Assembly (NCBI GenBank): GCA_003427395.1
Contig: BFEA01000024.1
Span: 759,995-780,383, forward strand
Direction of reading: 5' to 3'
From: Chara braunii
Taxonomy: Eukaryota > Streptophyta > Charophyceae > Charales > Characeae
Length of the DNA: 20,389 nucleotides
Each line of letters starts with the position of its first letter. The first letter of the stretch is position 1. This document shows, one piece after another, positions 1 to 9,933 of the stretch. The notes below the pieces were generated by a model. It had not been told where the DNA came from and did no database searches. It was given only the letters and a program-made list of their open reading frames with translations. Both the position numbers and the translations under genes were made by a program.

Positions 1-1029
1 GTAGATAGGGCGCCTGGCGCCATTCACAAGAGAGAGCTACATTTGGGTTATGCTGTTGGTGTTGCCCTGATGGGCATGGACATTGACTCACGATTCTTCT
101 GTATCATTCTCAATGGGATGGTTACTCGGTTCCATGTGCTATCTGCTTTGGCTTTGAATACTTGGACTTCAGTGTGATTTTGCATTCTGGATTTTTGTGC
201 TTCGTCCATATCATAAAGCTTGACAATCGCATTGCCTGACAACCATAGCTATTTCCCCTACCTATCTACTTTGACTTCTACTGACTCTGTTTGACCTCCT
301 CTCTGTCTCAAATTGCATCTCAGATTGTATTACAGTATTGCGATTTAGTATACACTGTGAATTGAGTAGTTCAGGGTTTGTATGTCAGTGATAATGGAAT
401 TCTGAGTTCTGCGCTGCCATAGCCAGTGCTTGGGGCAGCTAGGGTTTGTCATATCTTAGGTTCTGTCCATCAGAATTTTAGTCTGTCAGTCACCCTGAAA
501 TCGCAATTCAGTATTGAGTCAGTGTCTGAAAGCGCTATACTGGATTTGATGTTTTGAGTCAGGTACAGTGATATCTTTACTTCGCCTCACCCATGGTGGG
601 GCATACAGGGTCCTACAGTGCCAGTGTCAGTAGTAGGAGTCTAAAAATAGCTTGATCGGTCATCCGCTGCATCTTGATCGATTACTGGGTTCTATTGATT
701 GCTACTGACTTTCTGCGCTATTCCATCCTGTCTGCTTATAGTCCAAGGTTGCATCCTGTCTATCTATTGACAGCGATTCGGGGGTTATTACGCTCAGATG
801 AGGGTTCTGGGCTGTGAATGAAAAATCGCAAGTCTGATTTTATCTGGGATTGCCCTAAACTAACCCAGAACAGCCCTCAACAGCCTACAGAGGCTGAGCG
901 CTGCCTAATTCACCACGTCTCTTCTCATCAGGTGGCAATGATTACATCAGTGTATGTGTGTGTAATCTTAATCTTTGTTGACCTTGTTTCTGCTTGTCTA
1001 TATTTATTTGACTGTGTGAGTGGTTCATT
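1..1029 (+). other. Non-coding leader upstream of gag
   Basis: About 1 kb without convincing coding sequence, pyrimidine-rich and with frequent TCTG/CTGA words. The reading frame at 818-1168 overlaps the gag start in another phase and has no recognisable domain. If the 5' LTR lies upstream, this is an unusually long untranslated leader; long leaders are known in some plant Ty3/Gypsy elements. No TATA box, polyadenylation signal or LTR-like terminus is convincing here. The first 21 bases contain two GGCGCC palindromes, of unknown meaning. Confidence 0.5.
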
Positions 1030-2563
1030 ATGGATGACGCTGAGACAAAGATTGAGGGAGGAGAAACTTCCACTAACCCTCCTCAGGTTCCTCTCTCTCC
1101 TCGGGAGCAGGCTCTGCTTGAGGCCGAGCAAGCTCGCCTCAAGGCAGAGGCCCAGATCCAGCGGCTGAAAAAGGAGATGGAGGAAGCTCGGGAGGCTAGT
1201 AGAAATGAAGAGAGAAGGAGACAGCTACGCAAGGATGTAGAAAAGGTTGTCCTTAGTGGTACTTCTAGTCAGTACAGTAAGGATATTGCTGAATTGGTGC
1301 TCTTAACAGACACCATCAACAGGTCCTACTTTTCTAACTGGGACCAGAGGATACTCACCCTCGAGACCCAAGGTTCTGCCATAGACCGCAAGGTTGACAA
1401 GCTGGCAGCAAGCCTTGAGTCCCTGACAACGAGTGTGAACAGCATTCTGCAGCATCTGCAGCTACATGTCCCTTCTCCTCAACCCCCTCAACCTTCCCCA
1501 GCGCCTTCTACACCAGCTCACAGTCAGCCATCTTCACCTGCTGGTTCCCATGTGTCCACTATCCCTGTCGCCTCTGGTACATCTGATCAGCGGCAGCCCA
1601 AGCTGATACCACCTCCTATGTATTCTGGGGAAGACCCCAAGGTGGATGTCTCAGATTGGGTTACCGCCATGCAAAGGTAGGGACTATTCTGGGTTGTCTG
1701 GAGAGGACTGCACTGAAATGGTGCACATCCTCTGCAGCGAAACAGAATCTGCCCATGGACAAATGGGCACAACAGCTAAAGGTGGAGGGGTTGCTGCAGG
1801 CCCTTCGAGACCGGTTTGCAGACAGGGAACAGGCCCGAAAAGCAGCAGATAAGATAATGCTGTTGGGCTCACGCAGATTTGAGGGTTCCCTGTCCAAGCT
1901 CTACAACATGTTTGAGAGCTTGACAACTTCTCCCGGTCTGAAGATGAGTGAGTCTGACCAGCTCACTCACTTCCTGCGCGCAGCGCCTCCAGACTACTCC
2001 ATTGCTTTGTATTCTCAGGGCCACAAGGATTGGAGGTCCTTTGGCAAAGCGGCCCTGGACCTGGAGTCTCGGCTCAAGGTTCAGGAACCTTCTGAAGGAA
2101 GGAGGAGACCCTCTTCCAGGGGACAGCGCAGGAAGAAGGGTGCTTTGTTGGCTGCTGACACTGGTCTGATTCTGATGCATCGCAGCGTGGCAGTCCTCCA
2201 TCTGAGACTTTATCAGCATCAGCAGTTGAGCCAGCCGTTCTTGCCCTGGCTGAGAATCTTGCTGCCATGTTCAAGGCGAAGTTCAATAAGGACAGCAGCA
2301 GCAAGAGCTCAGCCAGCCAGAAGGGGAAAGGGAAGGGACGTGCCTCTTCCCCTCAGGCCCAGAGAGCTAACTTACCACAAGATGTCAATTGGCCAGTTAA
2401 CGTCATGGATCCTTCCACCCTTCCCAGGAGAGCGCTCAGGATCCAGGAAGGGCAATGGCAGAAAAGGAAGGAACGTGAGGTTTATTTTCGTTGCGAGGGC
2501 GACCACTTCCTGAAAGACTGTCCCCACATGCCTCGCAAACTTGGTTCTAGTTCAAAAAACTAG
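1030..2563 (+). pseudogene. gag: gag of retroelement 1, frameshifted
   Basis: Gag forms the particle that packages element RNA. The ATG at 1030 opens a frame whose first 75 residues are rich in E, R, K, A and L, a likely coiled coil (about 1105-1245). A Pro/Ser linker follows (about 1471-1545), then a capsid-like start with P-x-Y-S-G-E near 1618. The frame stops at 1678-1680. The rest of the capsid-like region continues in a second frame from about 1656 (words such as DRFADREQARKAADK). A third frame from about 2159 carries a basic K/S/G-rich tail and a zinc-knuckle-like motif at 2483-2521. The knuckle is damaged: Tyr (TAT) stands where the first Cys is expected, and only three residues separate the second Cys from the His instead of four. 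The last codons are AAA AAC TAG, which also form the frameshift site listed separately. Confidence 0.8.
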
Positions 2564-3138
2564 ACCAACAGAGGGAAGTGGAGTTAGCAGCTCCCTCCAC
2601 TTATGTTGAATCAGATTCTGCATCTACCCTCACTGACTCTGTTGGAGTTGCGGAGTCAGGATCCTTCACTTACGTGGACCCTGACCTGGATGAGACGTGG
2701 CAGGAAGATGACAGTCAGACTTTTGTTGATCTTTTCCTGTCTTTGCAGGAAAAGAAAAAGCATAAATCAGACCTCATCTTGCTGCGACCCTCCATCCTGG
2801 GAGCCAGGATCAAAGGCCTACTAGACTGTGGGGCTACGCGGAACTTCATCTCTCCTAAAGCTGTCAGCAAGCTGCATCTGGATGGGAGATTGGTGAAGTT
2901 ACAACAACCATTGGAAGTCCGTATTGGGGACTCCTCCACAGTCCGGATTACCTCTGTTGTCAAAAACCCTTCCGGTTATTTTTGACAGGCAGGAGAAGGT
3001 CAGGCAGCGCTTGAACTTCTGTGTTTCCCAATATGCCTTTTGATCTTGTGTTTTCCATGCAGTGGCTTGAGGCCACTAACCCTAAGATCGACTGGCAGAT
3101 CCCCAGGGTAGAGCTCCCTGACTGTAGAGGGGACTATC
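2551..3138 (+). pseudogene. pol: Aspartic protease region of retroelement 1, frameshifted
   Basis: This part of the polyprotein would cleave Gag and Pol. The open frame from 2551 begins with an acidic Ser/Thr/Asp-rich stretch, then reaches the active-site motif L-L-D-C-G-A-T-R-N-F-I-S, with the catalytic Asp at 2824-2826. This is the retropepsin D-[ST]-G motif in the D-C-G form, which retroelement 2 also has. The frame ends at TGA 2983. The continuation appears in a second frame from the A-run near 2963, then in a third from about 3021, where F-D-L-V-F-S-M-Q-W-L gives the usual Ty3 protease end (compare the M-I-L-G-M-x-W-L of element 2). At least one of the two breaks sits at a homopolymer (CAAAAAC), so a sequencing or assembly error is possible there. 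Confidence 0.78.
2554..2602 (+). promoter_or_regulatory. Candidate -1 ribosomal frameshift site between gag and protease
   Basis: The heptamer A AAA AAC (2554-2560) lies in the gag frame as UCA AAA AAC UAG, immediately before the gag stop (2561-2563). A -1 slip continues at CUA (2560), exactly the frame that stays open from 2551 to 2985 and encodes the protease active site. A perfect 8-bp inverted repeat follows, AAGTGGAG (2576-2583) and CTCCACTT (2595-2602), with an 11-nt loop and a 15-nt spacer after the heptamer. A AAA AAC is a classical X XXY YYZ slippery heptamer. The spacer is longer than the usual 5-9 nt, and other frame changes in this copy are decay, so this is a strong candidate rather than proof. 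Confidence 0.55.
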
Positions 3139-4642
3139 AGCCTTGTGTCCTGGCTGACGAGTACCACCCAGTCAGTAGTTGCGATTGTATGAGGGCACAC
3201 GATTTCTTTCAGCTCTCTCGCCAAACTGTCCACACACATTTGTTTGTTGTATATGTGAAACAGACTGGTGTGGATGTTGCTCCTTGTCCCTCACCAATTC
3301 AGCAGGTTTTGGACCAGTATCCAGACCTGGTGCAGGAGCCTACTGGACTTGTCCATAGGCAGACCCAGCATAGGATTGAGCTCCTGCCAGGTGCGGTCCC
3401 TCCCAAGGGCCGTATCTACAGGATGTCACCTACTGAACTCGATGAGCTCAGGAGACAACTTGAGACCCTGACGAGCAAGGGCTGGATCAAACCCAACACA
3501 TCTGAATTTGGGGCTCCAGTTCTCTTTGTCCCAAAGGGAAATGGAGAATTTAGGATGTGTGTGGACTACAGAGGTCTCAACAAAATCACTAGGAAGTCCA
3601 CTAAGCCCCTTCCTAGGATTGATGATCTGCTGGATATGGTGCAGGGCTGCACAATTTTCAGCAAGATCGATCTCAAATCTGGCTACCACCAGATTGAGAT
3701 GGCTGAGGGCGATGTCCACAAGACTGCCTTCAAGACCAGATATGGCACTTATGAGTACCTGGTCATGCCCTTCAGTCTTTGCAATGCCCCTGGCACATTC
3801 CAGACAGAGATGCATCGCATACTCAGGCCTTACCTGGACAGGTTTGTAGTTGTATACCTGGATGATATCCTGGTATTCAGTCGATCTGTCGAGGAGCATG
3901 CGCAGCATCTGGCTCTAGTTCTCCAGGCACTACATGAGGCCCAATATAAGATCAACAAAGAAAAGTCATCCTTTGGAGTGACTTCTGTGACTTATCTGGG
4001 ACATGTAATCTTTGGGGAAGGGCTAGCTCCTGAGGCAACAAAGGTTGCTGCAATTCAAGACTGGCCACAACCTACTACAGTTCGTGATGTCCGGTCATTT
4101 CTGGGCCTTGCATCACACTACAAGAATTTCGTCAAGAACTTCTCTGCTATTGCTGCACCCTTGACTGATCTTACAAAGAAAGACACCCACTTTCTTTGGA
4201 CATCAGACTGTCAGCAGGCTTTCACACGCCTCAAGGAGGCCTTGATGCGTGCACCTGTTCCGAAGCTACCTGACCCTACCTTGCCCTTCGTACTAACTAC
4301 TGATGCTAGCCAGTATGGGTTTGGGGCGGTACTTCAGCAGGATGGTGGGCACAGTTGAGTACACGAGTAAGAAGATCAAAGTCAAGAAGCTGCAGGATTC
4401 CACGTACGAGAAAGAGCTATATGCTCTAGTGTCACCGCTAAAGCATTGGAAGCATTTCCTCATGGGCAGGCACTTCCAGATCTATTCAGATCACTCCACC
4501 TTACAGTGGATGAAGACCCAAGGGGAACTGAATGACAAGCTTGCGCGCTGTATTCAGTTCATTGATCTCTTTGACTTTGAAATGAAGCACAAGAAGGGTT
4601 GCTACAATCGGGTGGCAGACGCCCTTTCTCGTAGGCCTCGTG
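3021..4642 (+). pseudogene. pol: Reverse transcriptase and RNase H of retroelement 1
   Basis: This would copy element RNA into cDNA and degrade the RNA strand. The RT fingers and palm run from about 3390. F-S-K-I-D-L-K-S-G-Y-H-Q supplies the first catalytic Asp (around 3660), and Y-L-D-D lies at 3855-3866. L-G-H-V-I and F-L-G-L-A-S-H-Y-K lie in the thumb/connection region. RNase H starts with T-T-D-A-S-Q-Y-G-F-G-A-V-L (catalytic Asp at 4302), followed by Y-E-K-E-L, Y-S-D-H-S and R-V-A-D-A-L-S-R-R in order. The 446-codon frame stops at 4356-4358 inside RNase H, and the protein continues in the next frame from about 4345. This single frame change near 4340 is the only visible break in RT/RNase H, and all core catalytic residues are present. 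Confidence 0.9.
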
Positions 4643-6164
4643 CTCTCTGCATGATCTCCTCCACTCATACCTTTGGGGAGATTACCCGTCAGACCATTGC
4701 CCAGCTATTGCCACAGGACCCGACTTTTGGCCCGACCCTTAGGAATCTACAGACCGATCCTGCCTCTGAACCAGGATATATTCTGGTTTCAGGTCTGCTG
4801 TACACTTGTAGCAGAGGAGAGGAGCGTCTGTGTATGCCTCAAGACCGCCAACTGAGAACACTCATGATGTCTGAGTGGCATGATGCACGCGGACACTTTG
4901 GGGCCTTAAAGTTGTTGGCAGCCCTGTCGCAGCGGTTCTTCTGGCCAGAGATGAGGAAAGACCTGCTGCACTATGTTGAAACATGTGAGTTGTGCCAAAG
5001 GAACAAGGTCGTGCGTCGACCTCCCCTTGGCCTGCTGCAGCCACTTCCCATACCTGAGGCACCAGCACAATCAGTATCCATTGATTTTACTGATCTGGGG
5101 AGGACTACTCCTCGTGGGATTCGTCAGGTCATGGTGTGTGTTGACAGGTTTTCTAAGTATGCAGAGTTTATTCCTCTGCCAGAGAAAGCCAGAGTCCTGG
5201 CCGTGCAGGCCGCCTTTGCTGACAGGTGGGTAACTCATCATGGACCACCCACCTCTATTGTCAGTGATAGAGATCCGCAATTCTGCAGCAATGAGTGGCA
5301 GTCCTACTGTAAGGACTACCTTCATTCCAGACTGGATATGACATGTGTTCGTCCTTCTGAAGCCAATGGGCATGCTGAAGTGATGAACCAGATTCTTTTC
5401 CAGTTGTTGCATCCGGTGATCAGCACTGATCAGCAGGATTGGGATCTCCATCTAGGACGGGTGCAGCTAGTGTACAACACATATGTACACTCCTCCACAG
5501 GGTTCACCCCTTATCGGTTACACTGGGGACATGAGCCACAACAGCCTCTCGATGACATCATCGATAAGGCTACCCCCAGACTGACTCCGGGGACTGCAAA
5601 GTTCACCAGACAGTACCAGAGGGATATCGAACGAGCCAGATTTAACCTGCTCGAAGCCCAAAAGGCTATGATCCAGTAGGCTAACAAGCATCGTCGACCA
5701 TCCCCCATCCGCGCTGGTGACTAGGTCTGGGTGCTCAGTTCTGAGCTATCGCGGGAGGAGGACATTTCGCCCAAGTTGTTGCCGCGTTATATGGGTCCAT
5801 GGCAGGTTTTAGACACAGTGGGGGCTCACCCTTTTGGGCCATCTTATCATGTGGATGTCCCACTGCATCTACAAACCTACCCTGTCTTTCATGCATCCAA
5901 GCTGTTGCCGTTTGTTCCAACTGATGCATTTTCTGACAAACCTCCTCAATTTGGTCCCCCGATCCCCGAGAAGGGATATGAGGTGGAAAAAGTTGAGGAT
6001 GAGTATGGTACAGGCCCGGATAAGGAGTACCTTGTGAAGTTTCTCTACCAGCCCCATACTAAGGATCGCTGGTTTACTCGCAAGGAGCTTATGAAAACAT
6101 CCTCAAAAATGAGGTTGCGCAGAAGGGAGAACCCCTTCGACGCTCTGCACGCCTACGCCCCTAG
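4643..6164 (+). pseudogene. pol: Integrase plus chromodomain of retroelement 1
   Basis: Integrase inserts the cDNA; the chromodomain is thought to steer it to marked chromatin. An H2C2 zinc-binding segment (H-D-A-R-G-H-F-G ... C-E-L-C-Q-R-N) precedes the core. Catalytic acids are D (S-I-D-F, 5083), D (S-D-R-D-P-Q-F, 5266) and E (H-A-E-V-M-N-Q, 5377). The D-E gap is 36 residues, one more than the usual 35, because the normal H-P-Q-T-D-G-Q-T-E loop is replaced by R-P-S-E-A-N-G-H-A-E. Two in-frame TAG codons interrupt the end (5677-5679 and 5722-5724, the second within the expected G-D-x-V-W-V). A chromodomain follows (about 5977-6095; Y-E-V-E-K-V-E-D-E then E-Y-L-V-K-F). Near 6090 the frame shifts, and the other frame gives a typical basic tail, L-R-R-S-A-R-L-R-P, with stop at 6162. 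Confidence 0.88.
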
Positions 6165-6182
6165 CTCGGAGGTCCTCGCTCC

Positions 6183-6195
6183 AGGGGAGGGTAGG
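6183..6195 (+). promoter_or_regulatory. Putative polypurine tract of retroelement 1
   Basis: AGGGGAGGGTAGG lies 18 nt after the likely polyprotein stop (6162-6164) and 2 nt before a TG that could start the LTR. In Ty3/Gypsy elements such a purine run primes plus-strand DNA and abuts the 3' LTR. It has one T, so the call is moderate. Confidence 0.5.
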
Positions 6196-6610
6196 TCTGC
6201 AATGACTTGCTGGTTCCAGGTTGTCTGGAGCCTCACTCTGACGAGGTTGTACCATGGTTAGGGACAGATTCGTAATTTTGTTTGGCTGAGGACTAACCGA
6301 GAGACCTGCCTGTATGGAAAATTCGTGAGGGACATATCTGTAAATATAGAAATATGGGCCCAATACTAACTCGATTTTCCTACAGCCACCCGAACTGCAA
6401 ATGGCAGACCCGGGCTACCCCTAGGACAGACAGGCCCTATGGGCCTACGCTGATAGACGGTCCTATAGCCTATAGCCGGGTAGGGAGAGGCCCTAGAGGC
6501 CGNAACAGAAACGGTACCGGTCNGTCAGTCAGTCCGGTCTAGGTCNGTCTAGGCTAGTAGTAGAGTATAGATAGGATGGGGACATCGGTCCTGGGCTTTT
6601 GGCAGTTGAC

Positions 6611-6854
6611 ACTTCGTGGTGGAAGTTGCTGCGCACACGGTATCAGGTCGTGNNTGCTGATTCNCGTGGTGGAGACGNCGNACATAGCCANACCCTNNGA
6701 GCGTTGACCAGACTGGGGTCAACGCTGTCCGCTCTGACTCTCCGGGAGTCAAAGCGGTCTGGGCTATCAGAGGTCTGATGCGTTGGAGCACGTGGTGCAC
6801 TGCTGACCCTCCTCANGAGTAGGGTCCCAGTGGCGATGCANCCATAGCTGCATC
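6611..6854 (+). repeat. Cluster of short stem-loops in LTR 1
   Basis: Inverted repeats in order: ACTTC/GAAGT (6611-6615, 6622-6626); AGCGTTGACC/GGTCAACGCT (6700-6709, 6717-6726, perfect 10 bp); CCGCTCTGACTC/GAGTCAAAGCGG (6729-6740, 6746-6757, one mismatch); GACCCTCCTC/GAGTAGGGTC (6805-6814, 6817-6826, one mismatch); GATGCA/TGCATC (6835-6840, 6849-6854). CGTGGTG recurs at about 6615, 6665 and 6790, which hints at diverged tandem units. If the TATA-like site at 6566 is used, these fold in the transcribed leader. Confidence 0.6.
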
Positions 6855-7054
6855 TTCTCAGAGATATCATCGTCTGGACTTCATCTTCGCCAGGGACTGT
6901 TGGCGCTGAGCTTCTTCTTCATCATCTGGGTGGCGATTGGCTCTGGGAGCCTATTTCACTTTGGCGCAGGCCACTGAGTTGGATATCAGGGTGGCTCTGG
7001 GTTTTACCTGGGGTTTCGGTGCTATTTTTAGTTGTTCCGGGTGGTGGGGTTGAG

Positions 7055-7128
7055 GCGCTACCCCTCTGAGGGTAGCGCAACAGGGATCTGAGGGTGTTCG
7101 GGGAAAACGATGCTCTTAGTTCAATAAA
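7055..7128 (+). terminator. Hairpin and polyadenylation signal of LTR 1
   Basis: GCGCTACCC (7055-7063) pairs perfectly with GGGTAGCGC (7070-7078) across a 6-nt loop. AATAAA follows at 7123-7128, then T-rich sequence. In an LTR this is where the R region would be cleaved and polyadenylated. The hairpin may only mark the site; a role for it is not shown. Confidence 0.45.
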
Positions 7129-7388
7129 CAGTTATAATACTGTGTTTGAGTAGTCATCTCTTCATTGATTTATGGCTGTGATCACCCGGTTGTCTTCTAT
7201 GAATGATTGTTGGGACTTGTGTGGAGAGAACTCGCAGTTTGTGTGTTCTGTCACTTCGCTCCTCTGAGTCTTCCGCTGCGTTTCTTTCTGTTGGGCGGTG
7301 TGATACGTCACTACCTCTCCCCTTCCTTCTGTGCATGTATGGGCGTGTACGGGAGTTCCTGTGAGTGAGTGTTGATCAAATTTCAACA

Positions 7389-9341
7389 GACAATCATGTT
7401 CATAACACTTGTCACATTGTTAGGGAACAAACGGTGAAAGAACTTTGATCTCACTTGGTGGAGAAAGAGGGCAAGGGGATGGTTGCCAATCTCTTGCGCC
7501 ACCAAGAGGAAAAGGCTTAAGGGTTCAAAGAACTTGAAGGCTCAAATTGAAGAGACTCGAGGATTGAAGGGGCCTGAAGATTGAAAAGATTTGTTGGTTA
7601 AGAGAAGGTCATTTGACTCGACCAACACCCCAAATGCATGACTGAAAGAAGAAAAGTGGTTGAGACAAGGGAAAAACAATGGATACAAGAAAGGAACCAA
7701 AGGATAAAGAGAATAGACATACGAGAGGGAGGGATCATGTGTTGACCCGTAATGGGGGTTGTGCTTGTTCCTTTATTGCGTTGAGTGTGCACGGGAGTAG
7801 CTGTCGAAAGTACCTTGAGAAGGACAGCGTCCGGTGAGACTGGGTGGCGGAAGGAAAATAAGCAAAAATGGGTTGTGAACGTAACCACCGCCCGTGAATG
7901 AGTTTTGGTTGTATGATGCTTCCCTTTGCAAGAAAAAGGGGGGGCCAAACGGTTGGATGATGGCAAGAGTGTCAGATGGACGAAAGGACGATGTGGCTGC
8001 ATGAATGTGCGGGCGGGGCCCCGAAAAGACTAAGGGGCGTATAGAGAAGCATTGGATCAAGATATGCGGATGATTGACTAGTGCTAAGCATGTAGGATGT
8101 AAGAACTCAGACCGACGGGACGCCGGGAACAAAGGGGCGCCCTAGTGAGGCGATAAGGACCACGCGACTTAGTCAAAAGGCCTAAGCTGAGGGTTGAGTT
8201 CGTTGTCTCGTCGACGCCGCTAGACTCTGCAGTTAGGAAGTGGATGCATGGCCCAAGGAGGACACTTGGCCTATGCATGAACGATGACAAACTTTCAAAG
8301 AATCCCTTGGACTGCATGGGTATTGGAAGGAGCCCTTATCTACAAATACAATAAAGTATCGAGAGTAGACGTTTGTCGAGGATCATCGAGACTACCCTTC
8401 TTGAGTGAGGGTTGAGCTACATCCCCAATGTCAAAACTCGGTCTCTTGTTGGCCCACCCCCATCCATTTCAAAGCATTAGGTGGTGCACTGGTGGTGACT
8501 CCATGACGAACGCTCTGTGCCCTGGGTATGCGCGTGGGGGGACCTGAGCCAACGGGGACCCGCTGAGGGGCCGACTCCGACTCGAAAGTCTAACAGGGTG
8601 GGGCCCTACAAAAATGGTGGAGGTACCAGGTATCGGGTTAAATTGACCCTTACCTACCCGAAGGGGGTGCGTGATGCATGACCGTGTTCATAGTTGAAGA
8701 GAAGAAAATATGGATTTGTGTTTGCTTTTCCCCTTGAGAGAATCAGAGTAGAGGGTGGCTGGGCGCATGGCATGGCTAGACCTGGACGTATAACGTGTGT
8801 AGTGCATGGATGCTTGATTGATCAACTTGCTCCTTGTTATGGAGTGACACTAGCCCCACTTCTGCACGTGCTGGTGTCCGCCAGTCCAGGAAGGCATGTG
8901 GCAAGTCGCATGTCGACCCTTCCTCATTGTTTGAAAGAAGGGCGACGATTCCCTGGCAGGCAGTTGGTGTTCCAGTTTCGGTCGGGACCCAACAAAAATC
9001 CCCCGGTGGAGTGATCCGACCGGATGGGTACTTCGGTTTCTTTTTGGGCCCAAGGGGTTCTCTGCACTAGCATCTCAAAATTGTCTGAAGGAACCCATGT
9101 GAACATAACGATTATCTAAAATGAACAATCCTGCCCTATGAAATGATAGATGAAGGAAGAGAAAGGGAATGAAGGGAGTTGCTAGACTCCTAAGAAAACT
9201 AGCTCACCTTTGAAGATGCTCACGAGAAAGAACCAGCCACTATGTATGGAAAAGGTAAGGGGGGTGACACTCACCATCCTGAGAGAAAAATTGTGAGGAG
9301 TGGGGTAGGATGCGTTGGACAACATTTGAAATAAAATTTAT
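7389..9341. other. Unassigned purine-rich spacer
   Basis: No gene recognised. The plus strand is visibly rich in A and G with runs of G. An 8-bp inverted repeat CTTGGTGG/CCACCAAG lies at 7454-7461 and 7499-7506. AATAAA occurs near 8352, after a short AT-rich word run, so part of this stretch could be an old LTR, but I found no partner repeat near 15 kb. A plus-strand frame without stops at 8694-9014 (107 codons, no ATG start, no known motif) may be a coding relic. The long minus-strand frames at 7598-8317 are S/P/T/H-rich and look like shadows of the purine bias. Confidence 0.4.
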
Positions 9342-9845
9342 ATGTGTTTTGATGTGGGCACCCTTCTGGTCCCGGTTGTTGGCTGCCGGCAACCCAGGGT
9401 AGTTGTGGGACCCCATGGCACCGCGGGTACGACAAAGGATAGGGCTTTGGCTATGTTTTATAGTCAGGGATGTGCCTCCCCCAGGAATCTGGTAGCGGTT
9501 GAAGCACGAGCTCCCGACGTACCTATGTATGCTTGTTCATGGGAAGGATTGAGACCTTAGCAACAGAAGAGGGGGGGTGGCCGCCCTAATAGTTGTTGGC
9601 TAGGAGGTCTGGGGCATTGGGTAACGACACTTAGTAGGCGGAGTTTGTACAGTCTACTTCCTGTGAAGGACGTGGAGGGGCCCGAGCTGCAATTGGTTAT
9701 GCATCCAATGGTGGACAGGTGGGTAACGCGCCTGGTCCATCGGTGGGAGCCTAACTCGTGGTGGCGTAGGAAACCCGACGACATATGTAAGGGGGAGAAA
9801 TGTCCTAGCTACCAAACAAAGAGCCTGAGGTATCAGTGGCAATGA
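9342..9845 (+). pseudogene. Possible coding relic, unrecognised
   Basis: One frame runs 168 codons from ATG 9342 to TGA 9843 with a single internal stop (TAG 9558-9560). The second half has a W-rich, charged composition (for example D-R-W-V-T-R-L-V-H-R-W-E and N-S-W-W-R-R-K-P-D-D) that reads like protein rather than spacer. I recognise no family. It precedes the repeated coding units on the same strand and could be an earlier, more damaged unit: P-x(4)-W...V-x-R resembles their V-P...W...R motif, but the spacing does not match. Purine-rich DNA has few stops, which weakens the case. Confidence 0.3.
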
Positions 9846-9933
9846 ATCCTAAGCAATGGAAGGAAAGGGGGTCCTCTGGTGAGCCATTGGCGAAAGGTCG
9901 AGTTCGAAAGTAGCGAAAGGCGTTAAGGACGAG

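Larger units (their letters stand above)
1..7388 (+). mobile_element. Ty3/Gypsy chromovirus retrotransposon 1 (5' LTR outside window)
   Basis: The domain order on the plus strand is gag, aspartic protease, reverse transcriptase, RNase H, integrase, chromodomain, polypurine tract, LTR. Integrase after RT/RNase H is the Ty3/Gypsy order, and the chromodomain puts it in the chromovirus branch. I find no copy of the 3' LTR sequence in the first kilobase, so the 5' LTR must lie upstream or be lost. Breaks in the coding path: a frame change near 1660-1680, another near 2110-2165, two in the protease (about 2963 and 3020), one near 4340, TAG at 5677 and 5722, and a frame change near 6090. The element is moderately decayed, but its catalytic motifs are still easy to read. 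Confidence 0.88.
6198..7388 (+). repeat. Putative 3' LTR of retroelement 1
   Basis: The boundaries are inferred. The start is a TG just after the polypurine tract; the end is TTTCAACA at 7381-7388, where the character of the sequence changes. U3-like sequence is rich in short GGCC/CCTA palindromes such as AGGCCC-TAT-GGGCCT (6432-6446). A TATA-like TATAGATA lies at 6566-6573, a stem-loop cluster at 6611-6854, a perfect 9-bp hairpin at 7055-7078 and AATAAA at 7123. All ambiguous bases of the window (positions 6503 to 6841) fall inside. No second LTR copy is available in the window for comparison, so the exact ends and age cannot be given. Confidence 0.55.

Noticed and set aside
15-21. TGGCGCC as a tRNA primer-binding site
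   Set aside because: Only seven bases fit, no LTR end with CA precedes it, and it is part of a GGCGCC palindrome pair.
818-1168. 116-codon frame before gag
   Set aside because: It overlaps the gag start in another phase, ends inside the coiled-coil region and has no known motif.
6640-6648. GGTATCAG as an initiator-Met primer-binding site
   Set aside because: It lies inside the putative 3' LTR and the match breaks off at once.
7598-8317. Several minus-strand frames of 77-134 codons
   Set aside because: Overlapping frames, Pro/Ser/His-rich composition, no motif; explained by few stops on the pyrimidine-rich strand.
7418-8600. A 5' LTR of the central block (TGTTAGGG start, AATAAA near 8352)
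   Set aside because: I found no matching copy near 14.9-15.6 kb and no clear primer-binding site after it.
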